Of a stretch of DNA of 64,000 nucleotides, positions 11,001 to 19,913 are shown piece by piece (within the stretch, counting starts at the first letter, position 1; each line of letters opens with the position of its first letter). The stretch covers positions 1 through 64,000 of the forward strand of contig NZ_BALM01000005.1 of NCBI RefSeq assembly GCF_000614975.1, given 5' to 3'. The notes under the pieces were generated by a model. It did no database searches. It saw only the letters and a program-made list of their open reading frames with translations, and was not told the DNA's origin. Source of the stretch: Shewanella marina JCM 15074 (lineage in GTDB: Bacteria; Pseudomonadota; Gammaproteobacteria; Enterobacterales; Shewanellaceae). The position numbers were made by a program, and so were the translations under genes.

Positions 11001-13045
11001 GAGGGTTGGTAGGATTTGTTCGAAGTCAATTCATCACTATATTCCAATAATCCAGTTAGTGTTATAGTTATCTTTTCATCATTTTGAACTAGTAGCTTAT
11101 TAGGGCATAAGTTACCATGCGGCAACTGCTTCTCATGAAAACGGAGCACAGTATGTATTAATATCTCTGCAATATTTAGCCGTTGTGCATGATTTAACTC
11201 ATTTGAGGATATGTACTCTGACCAAAGTTGACCTTCAATATGCTCACTTACTAGGTAGAGCCCTCCTTGTCCTAATAAACCATAGGCATAGACTGATGGG
11301 GTAGGTAAGTCAAGTCGTTGAAGCTTATCTATACGTTGTTTAAATGTATAAATTCTTCTGTTGACACCTGGTTGCTGAGGATTTAGTGTTACCCCTCCCC
11401 AGAGTTTGACTTGTAGTACTTGATCATTTTGAGCTGTAAGATAATCGATATACCCAGTTTTAGCTATCGCAGCAAGAGCGGGATAAACGGTAACAAGAGC
11501 TTCGGGTAATGGCTGATACTCCATTACAACGCCCACACTATTCATATCACTTCGGAAAAAATTGCTTTTTTCTATTTCTTGGTAGATCTGGTTTGCTTCG
11601 TCATGTCCTTGGATTTGCTCTTGTGTTGCTAAATTGAACTCATTCAACATGATATCTGCACGAGGAAATCGTTTACTTGGCTCTAGATTTAAAGCCTGTT
11701 CAAACCAAGTAGTAAGAGTTCCTCCAAATAAATCTTCTTGTGGTGTGCGCCACTCAGGTACTTGTTTTTTTACTAATAGGGATTCACCAGAGAAACAGAT
11801 ACGGTATGCTATGACGGCTAACATAAATACATCTTGGCGGTATGGTTCGACAGCCTCTTCAAAGGCGTCCTCAGGGAGGATATAAGGTGCACTTTGTAAT
11901 GTTGTGCGCAATTCTTCTAAATTGTCACGCCCATCAATATATGCAGAGCCAAACCCTGTGACAATAATACTTTTTTGATCTTCTGCATACCAAAGATTAT
12001 GAGGATCTACATCGCGGTGACCAACACCTAGACTGTGTAGTTCAGAGAATGGTGCTAATAATGCCCGAACACGGTCGATCCGTTCCAGTTTACTCCAATT
12101 TTGAGCTTCGCTGTCTAATACTTCATCTAATCTTTTAAAGCTTCTACGTAACTCGTAAAGTTCACGGGCATCGTCGGTTACATTCTCTTCTGAAATTTCG
12201 CTGATAGCACGAAGCATATAATCTTGCATAGGAGAACTACCATTACGCACCTGACGACCTACTCTAGTTTCACGTAATGCTACTTCTGCCCATATTGTTT
12301 GTTCAGCGTATGCAACCCCTAAAGAATCGAAATTCCATGTTCGAAGCAAACCTTTATGGAGAGAATTATCTTTGTGACCAGCTCGAAACTCACAATATAT
12401 ATTGTGTGGGTGATTGAAAAACGGTTTATCGTTAGCTATATAATCGTTTTCTTTTAATGGTAAGGCTTTAACTTTAGGTCCATCAAAGAAAGCTTGAATA
12501 ATTGGTAAAATTTCAATAGAGTTGGGACGTTTATATTCACCCTCAAACAGATATCCAAAGTTAGTTGTTTGAACCAGTTTATCGTAATGTTTAGGTTTTC
12601 CAATAGTTAAAAACTCGTCACGAGTATGAACAAAACGGCGTTCGCTTGTAGGTAAGTTTTCTGGGCCAGCCTTACCACAAAGTACGACATGAGCTTCTAC
12701 ATGTAAGAAGTAACCTAGTTTTCGATAAAGCTCTTCTTGTAAAAGATTTTTTAATCTTAATGCATGCTCGCGTTTAATTTGATAAGGGCTCTTACCTCGA
12801 GGTTTACCATTTTGAAACCATTTCCCACCATCATAAGTAATAGTACCATTCCATTCTTTTAACTCAACTAATAGTAGACGGTCTGCTGTAATAATAAGTG
12901 CGTCAATTTCCATTGAGCCTTGACTATCCGTAACGACTAACCCCGCATATCCAAACCAACTGTCAGGAAGCTGTTTAACCATCATATCAATAGTTTTAGT
13001 CTCGCTGCGGTGCAGACCTGCACCACCAACAATCTGATATTTCAC
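8084..13045 (-). CDS. NERD / kinase-like / SF1 helicase fusion, probable anti-phage protein
   Basis: This 1653-residue protein combines four parts. Residues 1-190 are a NERD nuclease-related domain with the Asp/Glu-x-Lys pattern in EIDALII and LLVELKEW. Residues about 230-470 are kinase-like, with HRDVDPHN (343-350) but Gly for the Asp of DFG (TGFGSA). A second kinase-like domain at about 500-720 has HGNLCPN in place of HRD. Residues about 1040-1640 are a Upf1-like SF1 helicase: GPPGTGKT (about 1085), VIVDEAG (about 1348), GDHKQLPP, LDTQYRM, DSYQGQE and NVAISRA. Both kinase domains lack key residues and may be pseudokinases. Kinase plus COG1112-type helicase with a coupled partner resembles Mokosh; NERD plus kinase recalls PglW of BREX. 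A role in phage defence is inferred from architecture and transposon carriage. Confidence 0.8.
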   Translation of the reverse strand: MKYQIVGGAGLHRSETKTIDMMVKQLPDSWFGYAGLVVTDSQGSMEIDALIITADRLLLVELKEWNGTITYDGGKWFQNGKPRGKSPYQIKREHALRLKNLLQEELYRKLGYFLHVEAHVVLCGKAGPENLPTSERRFVHTRDEFLTIGKPKHYDKLVQTTNFGYLFEGEYKRPNSIEILPIIQAFFDGPKVKALPLKENDYIANDKPFFNHPHNIYCEFRAGHKDNSLHKGLLRTWNFDSLGVAYAEQTIWAEVALRETRVGRQVRNGSSPMQDYMLRAISEISEENVTDDARELYELRRSFKRLDEVLDSEAQNWSKLERIDRVRALLAPFSELHSLGVGHRDVDPHNLWYAEDQKSIIVTGFGSAYIDGRDNLEELRTTLQSAPYILPEDAFEEAVEPYRQDVFMLAVIAYRICFSGESLLVKKQVPEWRTPQEDLFGGTLTTWFEQALNLEPSKRFPRADIMLNEFNLATQEQIQGHDEANQIYQEIEKSNFFRSDMNSVGVVMEYQPLPEALVTVYPALAAIAKTGYIDYLTAQNDQVLQVKLWGGVTLNPQQPGVNRRIYTFKQRIDKLQRLDLPTPSVYAYGLLGQGGLYLVSEHIEGQLWSEYISSNELNHAQRLNIAEILIHTVLRFHEKQLPHGNLCPNKLLVQNDEKITITLTGLLEYSDELTSNKSYQPSNPDATDAFGRDCFAIYKIIDELFHESMPIAVAAEISRASKSPDGIPIALDPLLQSLKATNLPENQIDSKPQIVLENSILIRWRGETWPAELKLLEPNDGGYHFNCSWSNNPRFPNELRCFITGLGEQLLVDLNPEGRCISRINYNTSLSIEETIKAGKHSQTKIESPLSIQQGILTDRNDFIELLMSLDPVIDAIIERANPNQEMEEHDFDVSDSQPIELWQALADTEGELREQVTIDSAEFKESTSGCLLYSYTTESGTDLNFEIDDKILVYLKEKNDSIQLGELRLAETTPSLMAIRFDFDSARKRIQNGSQLQLESIRDKSSRELRLKALQRVIDHKAEIPQLAQYFNYHEKVQMQTMEPLPSINTLRELYDQPEQKFNEQQITAFQQLVSQGPVGVLQGPPGTGKTTFVSKFIHYLYKHCGVNNILLVGQSHTAVDNVAIKARELCHQQGMDLDTVRIGHEQMIDEGMLCVETKALQRQIQHKFHREYDLRVSTLGKRLGMAPSLIEQLCQLHRSLNPLLVSLAQCRREILKLEKNKSNSPTYQETVSKEIKQLKHIEQRIQTVVYSMFESEISEPLTYDETLLSQLADIISAQRCYNNPENLNRFLQLLEMSQEWMDVLQGGESGFDRFMFKSKQLVCGTLVGVGSPRLELTESSFDWVIVDEAGRAQAAELMVALQSGKRILLVGDHKQLPPFYQQQHLKLAAKKLEVGRGIFYESDFEKAFKATSGVALDTQYRMVEPIGDLVSECFYAKDMGKLHTDRGNSPEWYQKLPSPWDKSVTWIDSSSACPNGGEEQKGNGRYYNPREVQILLEVLQTLADGNTFTQLENTITAEQPYPIGIITMYRQQKEEIENAISRAEWAGRIRKLIKINTVDSYQGQENKIIILSLVRDNTEKLQGFLRDAPRINVAISRAQERLLVLGARRMWSKGNNDSALGTVHDFISNQVSAANPNYQILCGNSLLGENE

Positions 13046-13929
13046 ACGTAATCCTTTAACCTCAATGGAGGTTTTGTATTAAATTATTAAAATAGACAAT
13101 ATATTCATTTAGATGAATGTCTGCATAAATGAGAATTTTAAATATTAGAAAATCACTGGAAACCGTTTACGAGTTACGTTCGATATACTTAAGCATTTCG
13201 GCATGGATTGTAGGCTCGTTATGCTCAATATAGGGGCGTTTTGCAAATGCACTATTTGAATCGTGGAACTACTTAAACCTGTCTCATTTTGAGCTAACGC
13301 TACAATCAACCTAAACTTTGACTCAGCAAGAACTAGCCAAACTAGTTTGTCAATACATCCCATTTCTTAAGGTCATGATATTATCGAGATATGTCATCAT
13401 CACCATTGTGTACTAACCTTTCCTCTAATTTAGCTATAAATGAGGGGCGTGAACTCAACTTATTGAGTAAGACAAGTCCATTTTATGAATTGAGAAATTT
13501 TAATGTTAGGCTTTGAGTTTTTAGGGGCTTCATGCACTACAGTTAATAGCTCAAATGTATTCCCTACGACAGTATGTATTTCACTCCATCACTTTCTATA
13601 AACTGTTCTATCAACTATATTCTTAGTTCTCGAAAATTATCCCTAATAAATTTTAAGTATCTAGTCGCCCCTGTATGGTTACGATCATGTTAGAATAATC
13701 GATTGTTCGGCACATTAAATGCCTTATAAATCAGTCTATAATACTTAATAACTGTATATAAAATTATGACGTAAGTATCATTTTAATGATATTCATAATT
13801 AGATTGTGTACTTTAAGAAAGCATTATTCATTTTCTAAGTAAGTTATAAACCTCTATTATACTAACAGTGGTGATTTGCTTATATTGTAGTGGTCAACAT
13901 CAATTGACCACTACACAGTAGCCATTACA
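13046..13929. other. AT-rich gap between the two helicase loci
   Basis: No convincing gene is seen in about 880 bases. A 72-codon minus frame at 13145-13363 has no recognisable motif. The stretch could contain the promoter of the NERD-helicase operon at its left edge and it ends with a strong hairpin. Confidence 0.55.
13886..13915. terminator. Strong hairpin downstream of the SF2 helicase gene
   Basis: A perfect 12-base inverted repeat (TGTAGTGGTCAA and TTGACCACTACA) with a 6-base loop lies 15 bases beyond the helicase stop. It fits a terminator, although no long U tract follows. The TGT...ACA edges also resemble transposon termini, which I note without claiming. Confidence 0.5.
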
Positions 13930-16922
13930 TCATTGATTAATAATAACCCTTAGTTTAACTCCACTTATCTCATCAATATAAGCTTCGGTGGCACCTAGAA
14001 CTAATAATTGATCTTCAGACACTTGAGCTTTTGATATAGCAGGCTGGACAATAGCTACACCCAGCTTAAAAGTTGAATACCTTGCTATCTTTGCAAAGTG
14101 AATCAAATCTTCGTACTTGCCTTTATCAATTCTCGAAGCCTTTTCTTGATTGAGCCTTGTACGCTCACGATCCATCAATCGTAAGATTAGCTTCTCTTTA
14201 TCACCAAACCACTTAACACTTTTTTCCGCTTGTCCCGCTACTTGATATACGTCGTCAACTCTTGCTCCAGGGCGTGCTACCCCATTTTTCTTTGAACAAT
14301 ACTTACAGTGAAAAAGGTCAATAACGAGTTCTTTATCATCGTTGTTTTTTATTGCTACGATATCAGCGACTTCACCTGCACCGTCATCATCAAAAACTAA
14401 ATCATAACGGTCTTTCAATTTCTGAATTGTATGATATTGAATAGAGTGAGTTAGTTTAGCCGTCGTCTGTGACTCTACAGATATGTCAACTCCTGCCCAA
14501 TCCCAGTCTTCCGTATTGTTAACATCATATAAATAGGCATAATCTTCGTTTGGGTAATACCTAAATCCACCATCGATAACGGATGTATCGCACATAAATA
14601 TGGTTGGGGGATATTCATCAAAGAACTCAGATAATTGCCGCACTTGCTCTCCAAGTTTAATATCAAGATTGTCTTGCGAAACGAAGCTGACCTCACCTTT
14701 GCCTGTAATTGTTACTTCAATTGGGCTAACTGCATACTGACTCTTTAGAACCAAGTTAAATACTTTAGGGTCTTTATTTTGCACTTCCGCTATCAATAAC
14801 TCGCAATTAATTAAGGTATCTTCCCAATTAGCAGACTTTACTGTTATTTTGGATTCATTTTTTCTTAGTAGCTCTACAGGCCATTCAACAGACAGAGGCG
14901 GAATTTCTGGATATTCTTCTAACTCTTCAGTCTGCATTGCAGTTTTCATGACTTTATTAGTATCAATGGTCTCATCTAGAATTTTTGCTCCGACTCCCTT
15001 GCACCAAGTGATCCATTTGTCCAAAGAATCACTATCCATCGCCCAAACCTTACCTTTATGGGAACAACCTATACTTACTAGCTCACCATTTTCGTACCCT
15101 TTGCCAAAAATATTAGATTTTGTAGCTCTATTTGCTTCTATATCTGGAATCTGCTCGTTAATCTCGGTACCTGTATGCATTGAATAACGTAGACCTTTTT
15201 TATTTTTATTTAGACCTACATTTTGGAGTTTCAGGCGTTTAAGCCCAGCTAAAGATCTAAATACATGCTCCCCTTGCACTTGAGTTGCATTCTCTGCTAC
15301 TAACTTGACCAATCTTTTCACCAAACCATCTTTAGCTGAAGAGTGGATAAATAGGAGGTTTGTGTTCTGGTCATAAAAGGCTATATATAAGTCCCAAGAC
15401 TCATTGAATAGTTCTTTTGAGCTTGTCCATCCAACTGGTAAATAGGATTTGACAGAGAAAACTAATGTATTCTTTTCATCGTTAAGAACCGAATCCACTA
15501 TCTGAAATTGCTTATTCGCAAACCTTTGAAATTGATCTGGCTGCCAAGTAGCTACACGCATCCTATAAACAGTCGTGCTAATGCTAGGTGTCAGACCTAA
15601 ATCAAGTAGCTTACTTGGAGTCGAAAATTCAGCTCGAAACTCTTGATACTCTTTTTCATCTTTGATTTTGCGAGAGCTGATGTCGCTTATAACGTTGTTC
15701 CAGTCGGAATCTTCTTTGTACAACTCCTCCAAGCATTCGTTAACATTGGGATTAGCAATGTTTGCCACGAACTTTGCATCACCAACATCTTGTGTAGTCC
15801 GTGTAAAGCGACCTGTGAATTGAAGCATAATGTTTATGCTCTTATGCGGATCGTGAATCGCCGATATCTTTAACTGTGGCAAATCAAAGCCTTCACCTAG
15901 CATATCAACACAAACAATAATTTTGTGTTCCCTATTTATTATTGCTTGTAAGACTTCTGCTTTCTTTTTCACCTTACTGTTGATTAAGACTGGCTTTAAA
16001 TCCTTTTCATTAGCGTATAACTCAAAAATGTCTTCGGCTCTTTTGATGGTACTAGCCCTAGCCATTACAATATGATCTAGCCCTGCCGCCAGATCTGCTC
16101 TCAGTAGTTCAATAGCTTTCTCTGCAATTGCCTGATCAGAATGCTCTTCAACAAACTCCCTTACTGGGTGAAACTCAATTGGTTTGAAGTAGCCTTCATC
16201 TTGCGCTTTTTTAAGAGGGTAATTAAATATTATTTTTCCCTCAACTCTTGAACCATCACTTCTAAAAGGAGTCGCAGTAAATTGAAATACGGATTTATCC
16301 TTGAATTGTGACTTTACTCTTGCCCATGTTGCAGCAGTGATATGATGCGCTTCATCCACTACGAGGTGTGTGCACGCTTCAGTCAACTTTACAAAGTATT
16401 CACTTTTGAATTTAGCAAGCGCCGATGCAGATGCGACTATGACGTTTGATTTCAATAACTCGTCTAAATGTTCATGATCATCAACACCATGTCTTACGGT
16501 GGCAACAATTGGGTTGAGAGTATTTTCTGTAATTAATCCAAGTTTTCGAAGAAGACCTAATTGGACGAATTTATTCTTCGTTTGTTCTCGCAATGCGTCA
16601 GAGGGAACTATAACTAGGGTTCTTTTAAAATGGCCTGCTACCACAATGGATAATATGGTTTCAGTTTTCCCTGTACCCGTCGGCATTACCACTGTCGCAG
16701 CTGTTGTATTATCAGAACGTTCGTACCCTAACGCTGAAAAAATCCCCCAATTTGTGGGGGTCTCAAGCCACTGACCTGATTGGCTACATTTTCTTCATTG
16801 AACAAAAAATTAGATTGGCACCATGAAGAGTGAATTGATTCTGGAGTGTGCTGGTCTGCATTAATTGGTAACCAGGTTACCGTACTATTTTTAACTTTTA
16901 CTTCTTTCAACTGTTCCATCAA
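13930..16922 (-). CDS. SF2 DEAD/DEAH-box helicase with nuclease-like C-terminus, one apparent frameshift
   Basis: A break at a run of six T (minus strand; 16737-16742) splits the first 64 residues from the rest. Adding one T restores a protein of about 998 residues reading GGFFSALGYERS into the helicase. Motifs: PTGTGKTE (about 81), VVDEAHH (about 190), FTATPFR, and the C-domain MLGEGFDLP and QFTGRFTR. This is the UvrB/ResIII-type SF2 core of restriction-like helicases. Near residue 860, VADIVAIKN with VIDLFHCKY matches the Asp...Asp-x-x-x-x-Lys spacing of a PD-(D/E)XK nuclease. The gene stands alone with no methyltransferase beside it. A defence role is inferred. It is about 880 bases from the other helicase operon and on the same strand. 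Confidence 0.75.
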
Positions 16923-17103
16923 AACATTTCCCTGAAAAATATCATTAATCGATTGATTTTTAAACTATTAATTTACCACTCAGCGAAAAAATTATCTACA
17001 AAAGAGACGGTAGCCTCGTAGATATACTTCTAGCAACATATTGGTTAAAACAAGCCACTATCGTTTTGTGTAGATGGGGGGATCAGAATACACAGCACTC
17101 AAT

Positions 17104-17270
17104 TTAGCTTTGCTTATTTTGGGTGGTGGATGTGTCGGCGTGGCCAAGTAATTCTTGGACATGTCTTAGGCCTGCATCATTTTCAAGCATTGTTGTTTTA
17201 GAGTAGTCGCACTAAGGCGCTCTTGTCCCTAAGCGACTTTGGTACATAAGTAATCGAGTTTTATTTTACG
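17104..17270 (-). pseudogene. Remnant of a tyrosine recombinase (integrase) C-terminus
   Basis: On the minus strand the translation LENDAGLRHVQELLGHAD followed by TSTTQ matches the conserved end of phage/XerD-type integrases, including the LGH motif. Just upstream, in another frame, LSATTL matches the usual H-S-A-A-T-T-L segment. The HxxR and Tyr catalytic residues are gone or out of frame, and a stop follows at once. It is a decayed fragment that shows an earlier integrase-carrying element ended or was truncated here. Confidence 0.75.
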
Positions 17271-17341
17271 AAATCCGCTGAATTTGATTTCCATAGGTCA
17301 GTATTCGTAATTTGGCTTGAGAAAAGAATGAAATTATACAA

Positions 17342-17386
17342 TTAGATTACTCTCAGTTACGCATTTAGATTACTCTCACTTACGCA
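17342..17386 (+). repeat. Two tandem 22-bp repeats
   Basis: TTAGATTACTCTCAGTTACG at 17342 is repeated at 17365 with one change (CAG to CAC) and both continue with CA. The unit repeats every 23 bases. They lie next to the integrase scrap and could be recombinase or transposase binding sites. I did not find a third copy by eye. Confidence 0.75.
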
Positions 17387-17598
17387 ATTTTTGTTTATAT
17401 AATAAACAGTCATTATGAGTGGTAAACCGTTTTATTATCCTTTATTGAATCCATTGTATAGATGTTAGCCCTCCATTTATAATGGTAATTTAGTGAACAT
17501 GCGCTCCAGTCCCCTTTTGTCTTCCTCAAAATAATGGCATAAATGTACGATATCCATTATAACTGTATATATGAACAGTTATTAAAAGAGCGAACCAA

Positions 17599-18384
17599 TT
17601 GAAATTTTATGTGGTATCAGACTTACATATCGATTTACATGGAATAAATCGTAGTTACTGGCAATATTTCGACAAAGATGCGGTGTTGCTTATTGCCGGT
17701 GATACAGCTAACGCACTCAATGGTATCGAATATATAAAAAAGGTGCTGTGTCAGTATTTTAATGTGGTAGTCATGATTGCAGGTAATCATGAATGGTACA
17801 GTAATAAAGGAAAATTAAACCGAGTTAACCATTCCTATAAGAAACAAGCTGGCGCTGAACTCGACTATCTTCAAGTATTAAAGAACTCACCTATCGAAAG
17901 ACTTAAAGCTCACAGTGATACTACTGAGAACTTATATTTTCTTGATAATGAGTTGATTACTGTGGATGGTTGTACAATTTATGGTGGGACACTGTGGTTC
18001 CCTATCCACACCTATTCAGCTGAATTATTGCAATCATATTCAAGGCTGATGAATGATATGGAATATATCAATCTTCGAATGATTGAAGAACAATATCAGG
18101 CGTTTATAAACAACTTTCCTGATAAAGTTGATATTGTTTTATCTCACCACCTTCCCTCTAAAGAAGCCTTTGCTGTTCTTGAAAATGCAGATAATGACTA
18201 CGCGCCATTTTATCACGCAGGGTTAAGTAATAAGCTAATTTCAAAGGCTAAGTTTTGGGTGTCTGGTCATCAACATGATGCGGTTGAAAAAGTCATAGCC
18301 GGCTCAACTACTTTCATATGTAACCCTAAAGGCTCCGTGCCTCTCAAACTAGGAGACATGAAGATAAAAGCATTTTATCTTTAA
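17599..18384 (+). CDS. Calcineurin-like metallophosphoesterase
   Basis: The 261-residue protein shows the full metallophosphoesterase motif series: VSDLHID (residues 6-12), IAGDTA (about 33), AGNHEWY (about 61), LSHHLPS (about 184) and SGHQHDA (about 222). These residues bind two metal ions and hydrolyse phosphoesters. No signal peptide is present, so it should act in the cytosol. It is not obviously in an operon. It lies just beyond the integrase scrap. The start codon is TTG as given; the local context (AGAGCGAACCAA) has a weak ribosome site. The substrate is unknown: homologues range from nucleotides to RNA ends. Confidence 0.85.
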   Translation: MKFYVVSDLHIDLHGINRSYWQYFDKDAVLLIAGDTANALNGIEYIKKVLCQYFNVVVMIAGNHEWYSNKGKLNRVNHSYKKQAGAELDYLQVLKNSPIERLKAHSDTTENLYFLDNELITVDGCTIYGGTLWFPIHTYSAELLQSYSRLMNDMEYINLRMIEEQYQAFINNFPDKVDIVLSHHLPSKEAFAVLENADNDYAPFYHAGLSNKLISKAKFWVSGHQHDAVEKVIAGSTTFICNPKGSVPLKLGDMKIKAFYL

Positions 18385-18487
18385 TTGATTAAATAAAAGT
18401 GTATATCGTTATGTTGGTCCCCTTACATTTAAGGCTATGTCCTCTCTAGTAGGTTTAACTAAAAATGAGTTTAGAGCCGTGAGGTTT

Positions 18488-18928
18488 TCAAATCTTTAGC
18501 TCGGAGCGTACAGCATCCCAATTAGGGAATTCAGCGCTGCCAAATTGAAATATCTTGCCTTCAAAGCTCTCCTGACCTTTGCCTGAAATATAATCATCTA
18601 TAAGAATATCGCCCTTTAATAGTCCTTTATTTGAGCAAATGATAAGTTTTTCAACAAAGTCATAACCTAGATATTTCTCAACCCAGACTCGTTTTTCTGT
18701 GTAGCAAAGAGGGTTTCTTGGTGAGGGAGCCGTCAATATATAAAAATCATATTTAGGACAATCATTTATTGCGGATACTGCACTAATCGCACCTTTAATT
18801 GGTTCTAGATTGGCAAAGAATCCGTATTGTGATTGAGGATATTTTATTTGCGGGTTTTTCAACGTAGCTTCATTAAAGGCCTTTTGAAAATCACAAATTA
18901 CATCGTCCATATCTACGTAAATAATCAT
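18488..18928 (-). CDS. 5'(3')-deoxyribonucleotidase-like HAD phosphatase
   Basis: I place the start at the ATG of MIIYVDMDDVICDF, because AAGGA lies seven bases before it; a longer frame begins seven codons earlier. The product is about 146 residues. YVDMDDVICDF is the HAD nucleophile motif D-x-D, FYILTAPS is the second motif (T), and ILIDDYISG is the acidic third motif. Length and motif spacing fit the NT5C family that dephosphorylates deoxynucleotides. It follows a phosphoesterase gene convergently, so both ends of this small block encode phosphate-removing enzymes. Whether that serves nucleotide salvage or a defence purpose cannot be told. Confidence 0.75.
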   Translation of the reverse strand: MIIYVDMDDVICDFQKAFNEATLKNPQIKYPQSQYGFFANLEPIKGAISAVSAINDCPKYDFYILTAPSPRNPLCYTEKRVWVEKYLGYDFVEKLIICSNKGLLKGDILIDDYISGKGQESFEGKIFQFGSAEFPNWDAVRSELKI

Positions 18929-18969
18929 TTTTAGTCCTTGTTTGAACATAACTTTATATCAGTAAGTAT

Positions 18970-19080
18970 GCATGTTTTGATGATTTTGACAGTAATCACT
19001 CTTTTCAAAAGATTACCCACGGTATCACACACATAATCGTCACAATGTAAGACATCATAACCATAGTTTTTTAAGTCCTG
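18970..19080 (-). pseudogene. Small Rhs core scrap
   Basis: The minus-strand reading NYGYDVLHCDDY followed by VCDTVGNLLKR matches the main Rhs core (YGYDDLHRLTDYDF ... YDAVGNLLKKS). At the nucleotide level it aligns with about 24122-24290, with roughly 60 internal bases deleted. The motif gattacccacgg is identical in both. It is a decayed Rhs fragment about 5 kb from the intact gene and shows that Rhs DNA once extended this far. Confidence 0.8.
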
Positions 19081-19196
19081 CTTAGTAATATAAATAGTGT
19101 CACTATTTTTGGTGGCCAAATAAATTGCTACTAACAGGATCTAGAACAATAGAACCAACGACCTTTCGATTAAAAACAAGGTCTAACGCATACGCA

Positions 19197-19478
19197 TTAG
19201 TTCCACTCACTCCACTCATAAGCTCCATTACTCCATTCCTCAATAAATAGATTTACCCCTAAGGCGCGAGTAATACGCAGTAGCGACGACAAAAGGATTT
19301 CTTCAGTACCATTTTCCACTTTAACTAGAGTTGTCTTTGAAATACCGCACATCAACGCTACGTCTTCCTGAGTCAATCCGCTCTGAGTTCGTTTCGCCTT
19401 TATTGCTTGTCCTAACAACTGACCAGAGAATTTCTGTTTTAAATCTGGAGTCTTGCTAGCTATTACTCTTTTTGCCAT
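19197..19478 (-). CDS. XRE-family transcriptional regulator, HipB-like
   Basis: About 93 residues from the ATG at 19478, which has GAGG five bases upstream; a GTG two codons earlier is less likely. A helix-turn-helix occupies residues about 23-78: LGQAIKAKRTQSGLTQEDVA, then GISKTTLVKVENG. The family includes antitoxins such as HipB, but no HipA-like kinase or other toxin gene follows downstream. The Trp/Glu-rich tail (EEWSNGAYEWSEWN) may contact a partner. Four evenly spaced palindromes begin 70 bases upstream of its start and are natural candidates for its binding sites. Confidence 0.8.
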   Translation of the reverse strand: MAKRVIASKTPDLKQKFSGQLLGQAIKAKRTQSGLTQEDVALMCGISKTTLVKVENGTEEILLSSLLRITRALGVNLFIEEWSNGAYEWSEWN

Positions 19479-19549
19479 ATACACCTCTAGCTTTACAATT
19501 TACGTGTACGTGAAGTTTTGATGAAAAATACTCTCATAGTTATAGCTAT

Positions 19550-19719
19550 AAGTTCACTGTAATGAACTTATATTTCACATTGAGTGCGCTAATATCAATA
19601 AGTTTAGTTATGTGTACTTTTACGTACTCTAGTGTCATTTCTTATAATTAAGTCCATTGTAGTGAACTTTTATGGTCACATAGACAGATTTTATCGTATA
19701 AGTTTAGCTTGCTGTACTT
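19550..19719. promoter_or_regulatory. Four 20-bp palindromes spaced exactly 50 bp apart
   Basis: Copies start at 19550, 19600, 19650 and 19700. The first, AAGTTCACTGTAATGAACTT, has perfect 7-base arms. Copy 3 closely resembles copy 1, and copy 4 resembles copy 2, so the array looks like two diverged 100-bp units. Each copy has the form AAGTnnA-N6-TGnACTT. The array lies between the divergent XRE regulator and AAA+ ATPase genes, so it may be an operator array for one or both. Confidence 0.65.
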
Positions 19720-19829
19720 TTATGTATCTTTATTTCGTTTTGTTTAATTAAATTCATTTAGATAGCCTTTTTAAATGGTATAGCAAGACTGACAACATAA
19801 ACTAGAATTTGGAGACTAAATGCTAGTGA

Positions 19830-19868
19830 CTAAGAGTTAGAAACTAAGTCTTAGTTTCTAACTCTTAG
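19830..19868. promoter_or_regulatory. 39-bp palindrome over the ATPase promoter
   Basis: CTAAGAGTTAGAAACTAAG and CTTAGTTTCTAACTCTTAG are perfect 19-base arms around a single central T. A TATAAT at 19875-19880 looks like the -10 element of the ATPase gene, which places the palindrome over the -35 region. It could be an operator or a cruciform-forming site. Confidence 0.7.
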
Positions 19869-19913
19869 GCATGCTATAATGCCGTCCTACTCCCAAGAAT
19901 AAGAGGCAATACA

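Larger units (their letters stand above)
16923..17598. other. Gap holding an integrase scrap and a tandem repeat
   Basis: No intact gene. The stretch contains a decayed tyrosine recombinase tail (17104-17270) and two 22-base near-identical direct repeats (17342-17386). Together they mark an old mobile-element junction between the defence cargo and the following genes. Confidence 0.7.

Noticed and set aside
19550..19719. CRISPR array
   Set aside because: The repeats are only 20 bases, diverged from each other, palindromic and few, with a 50-base period and no cas genes; type I-F repeats of this group are 28 bases and near identical.
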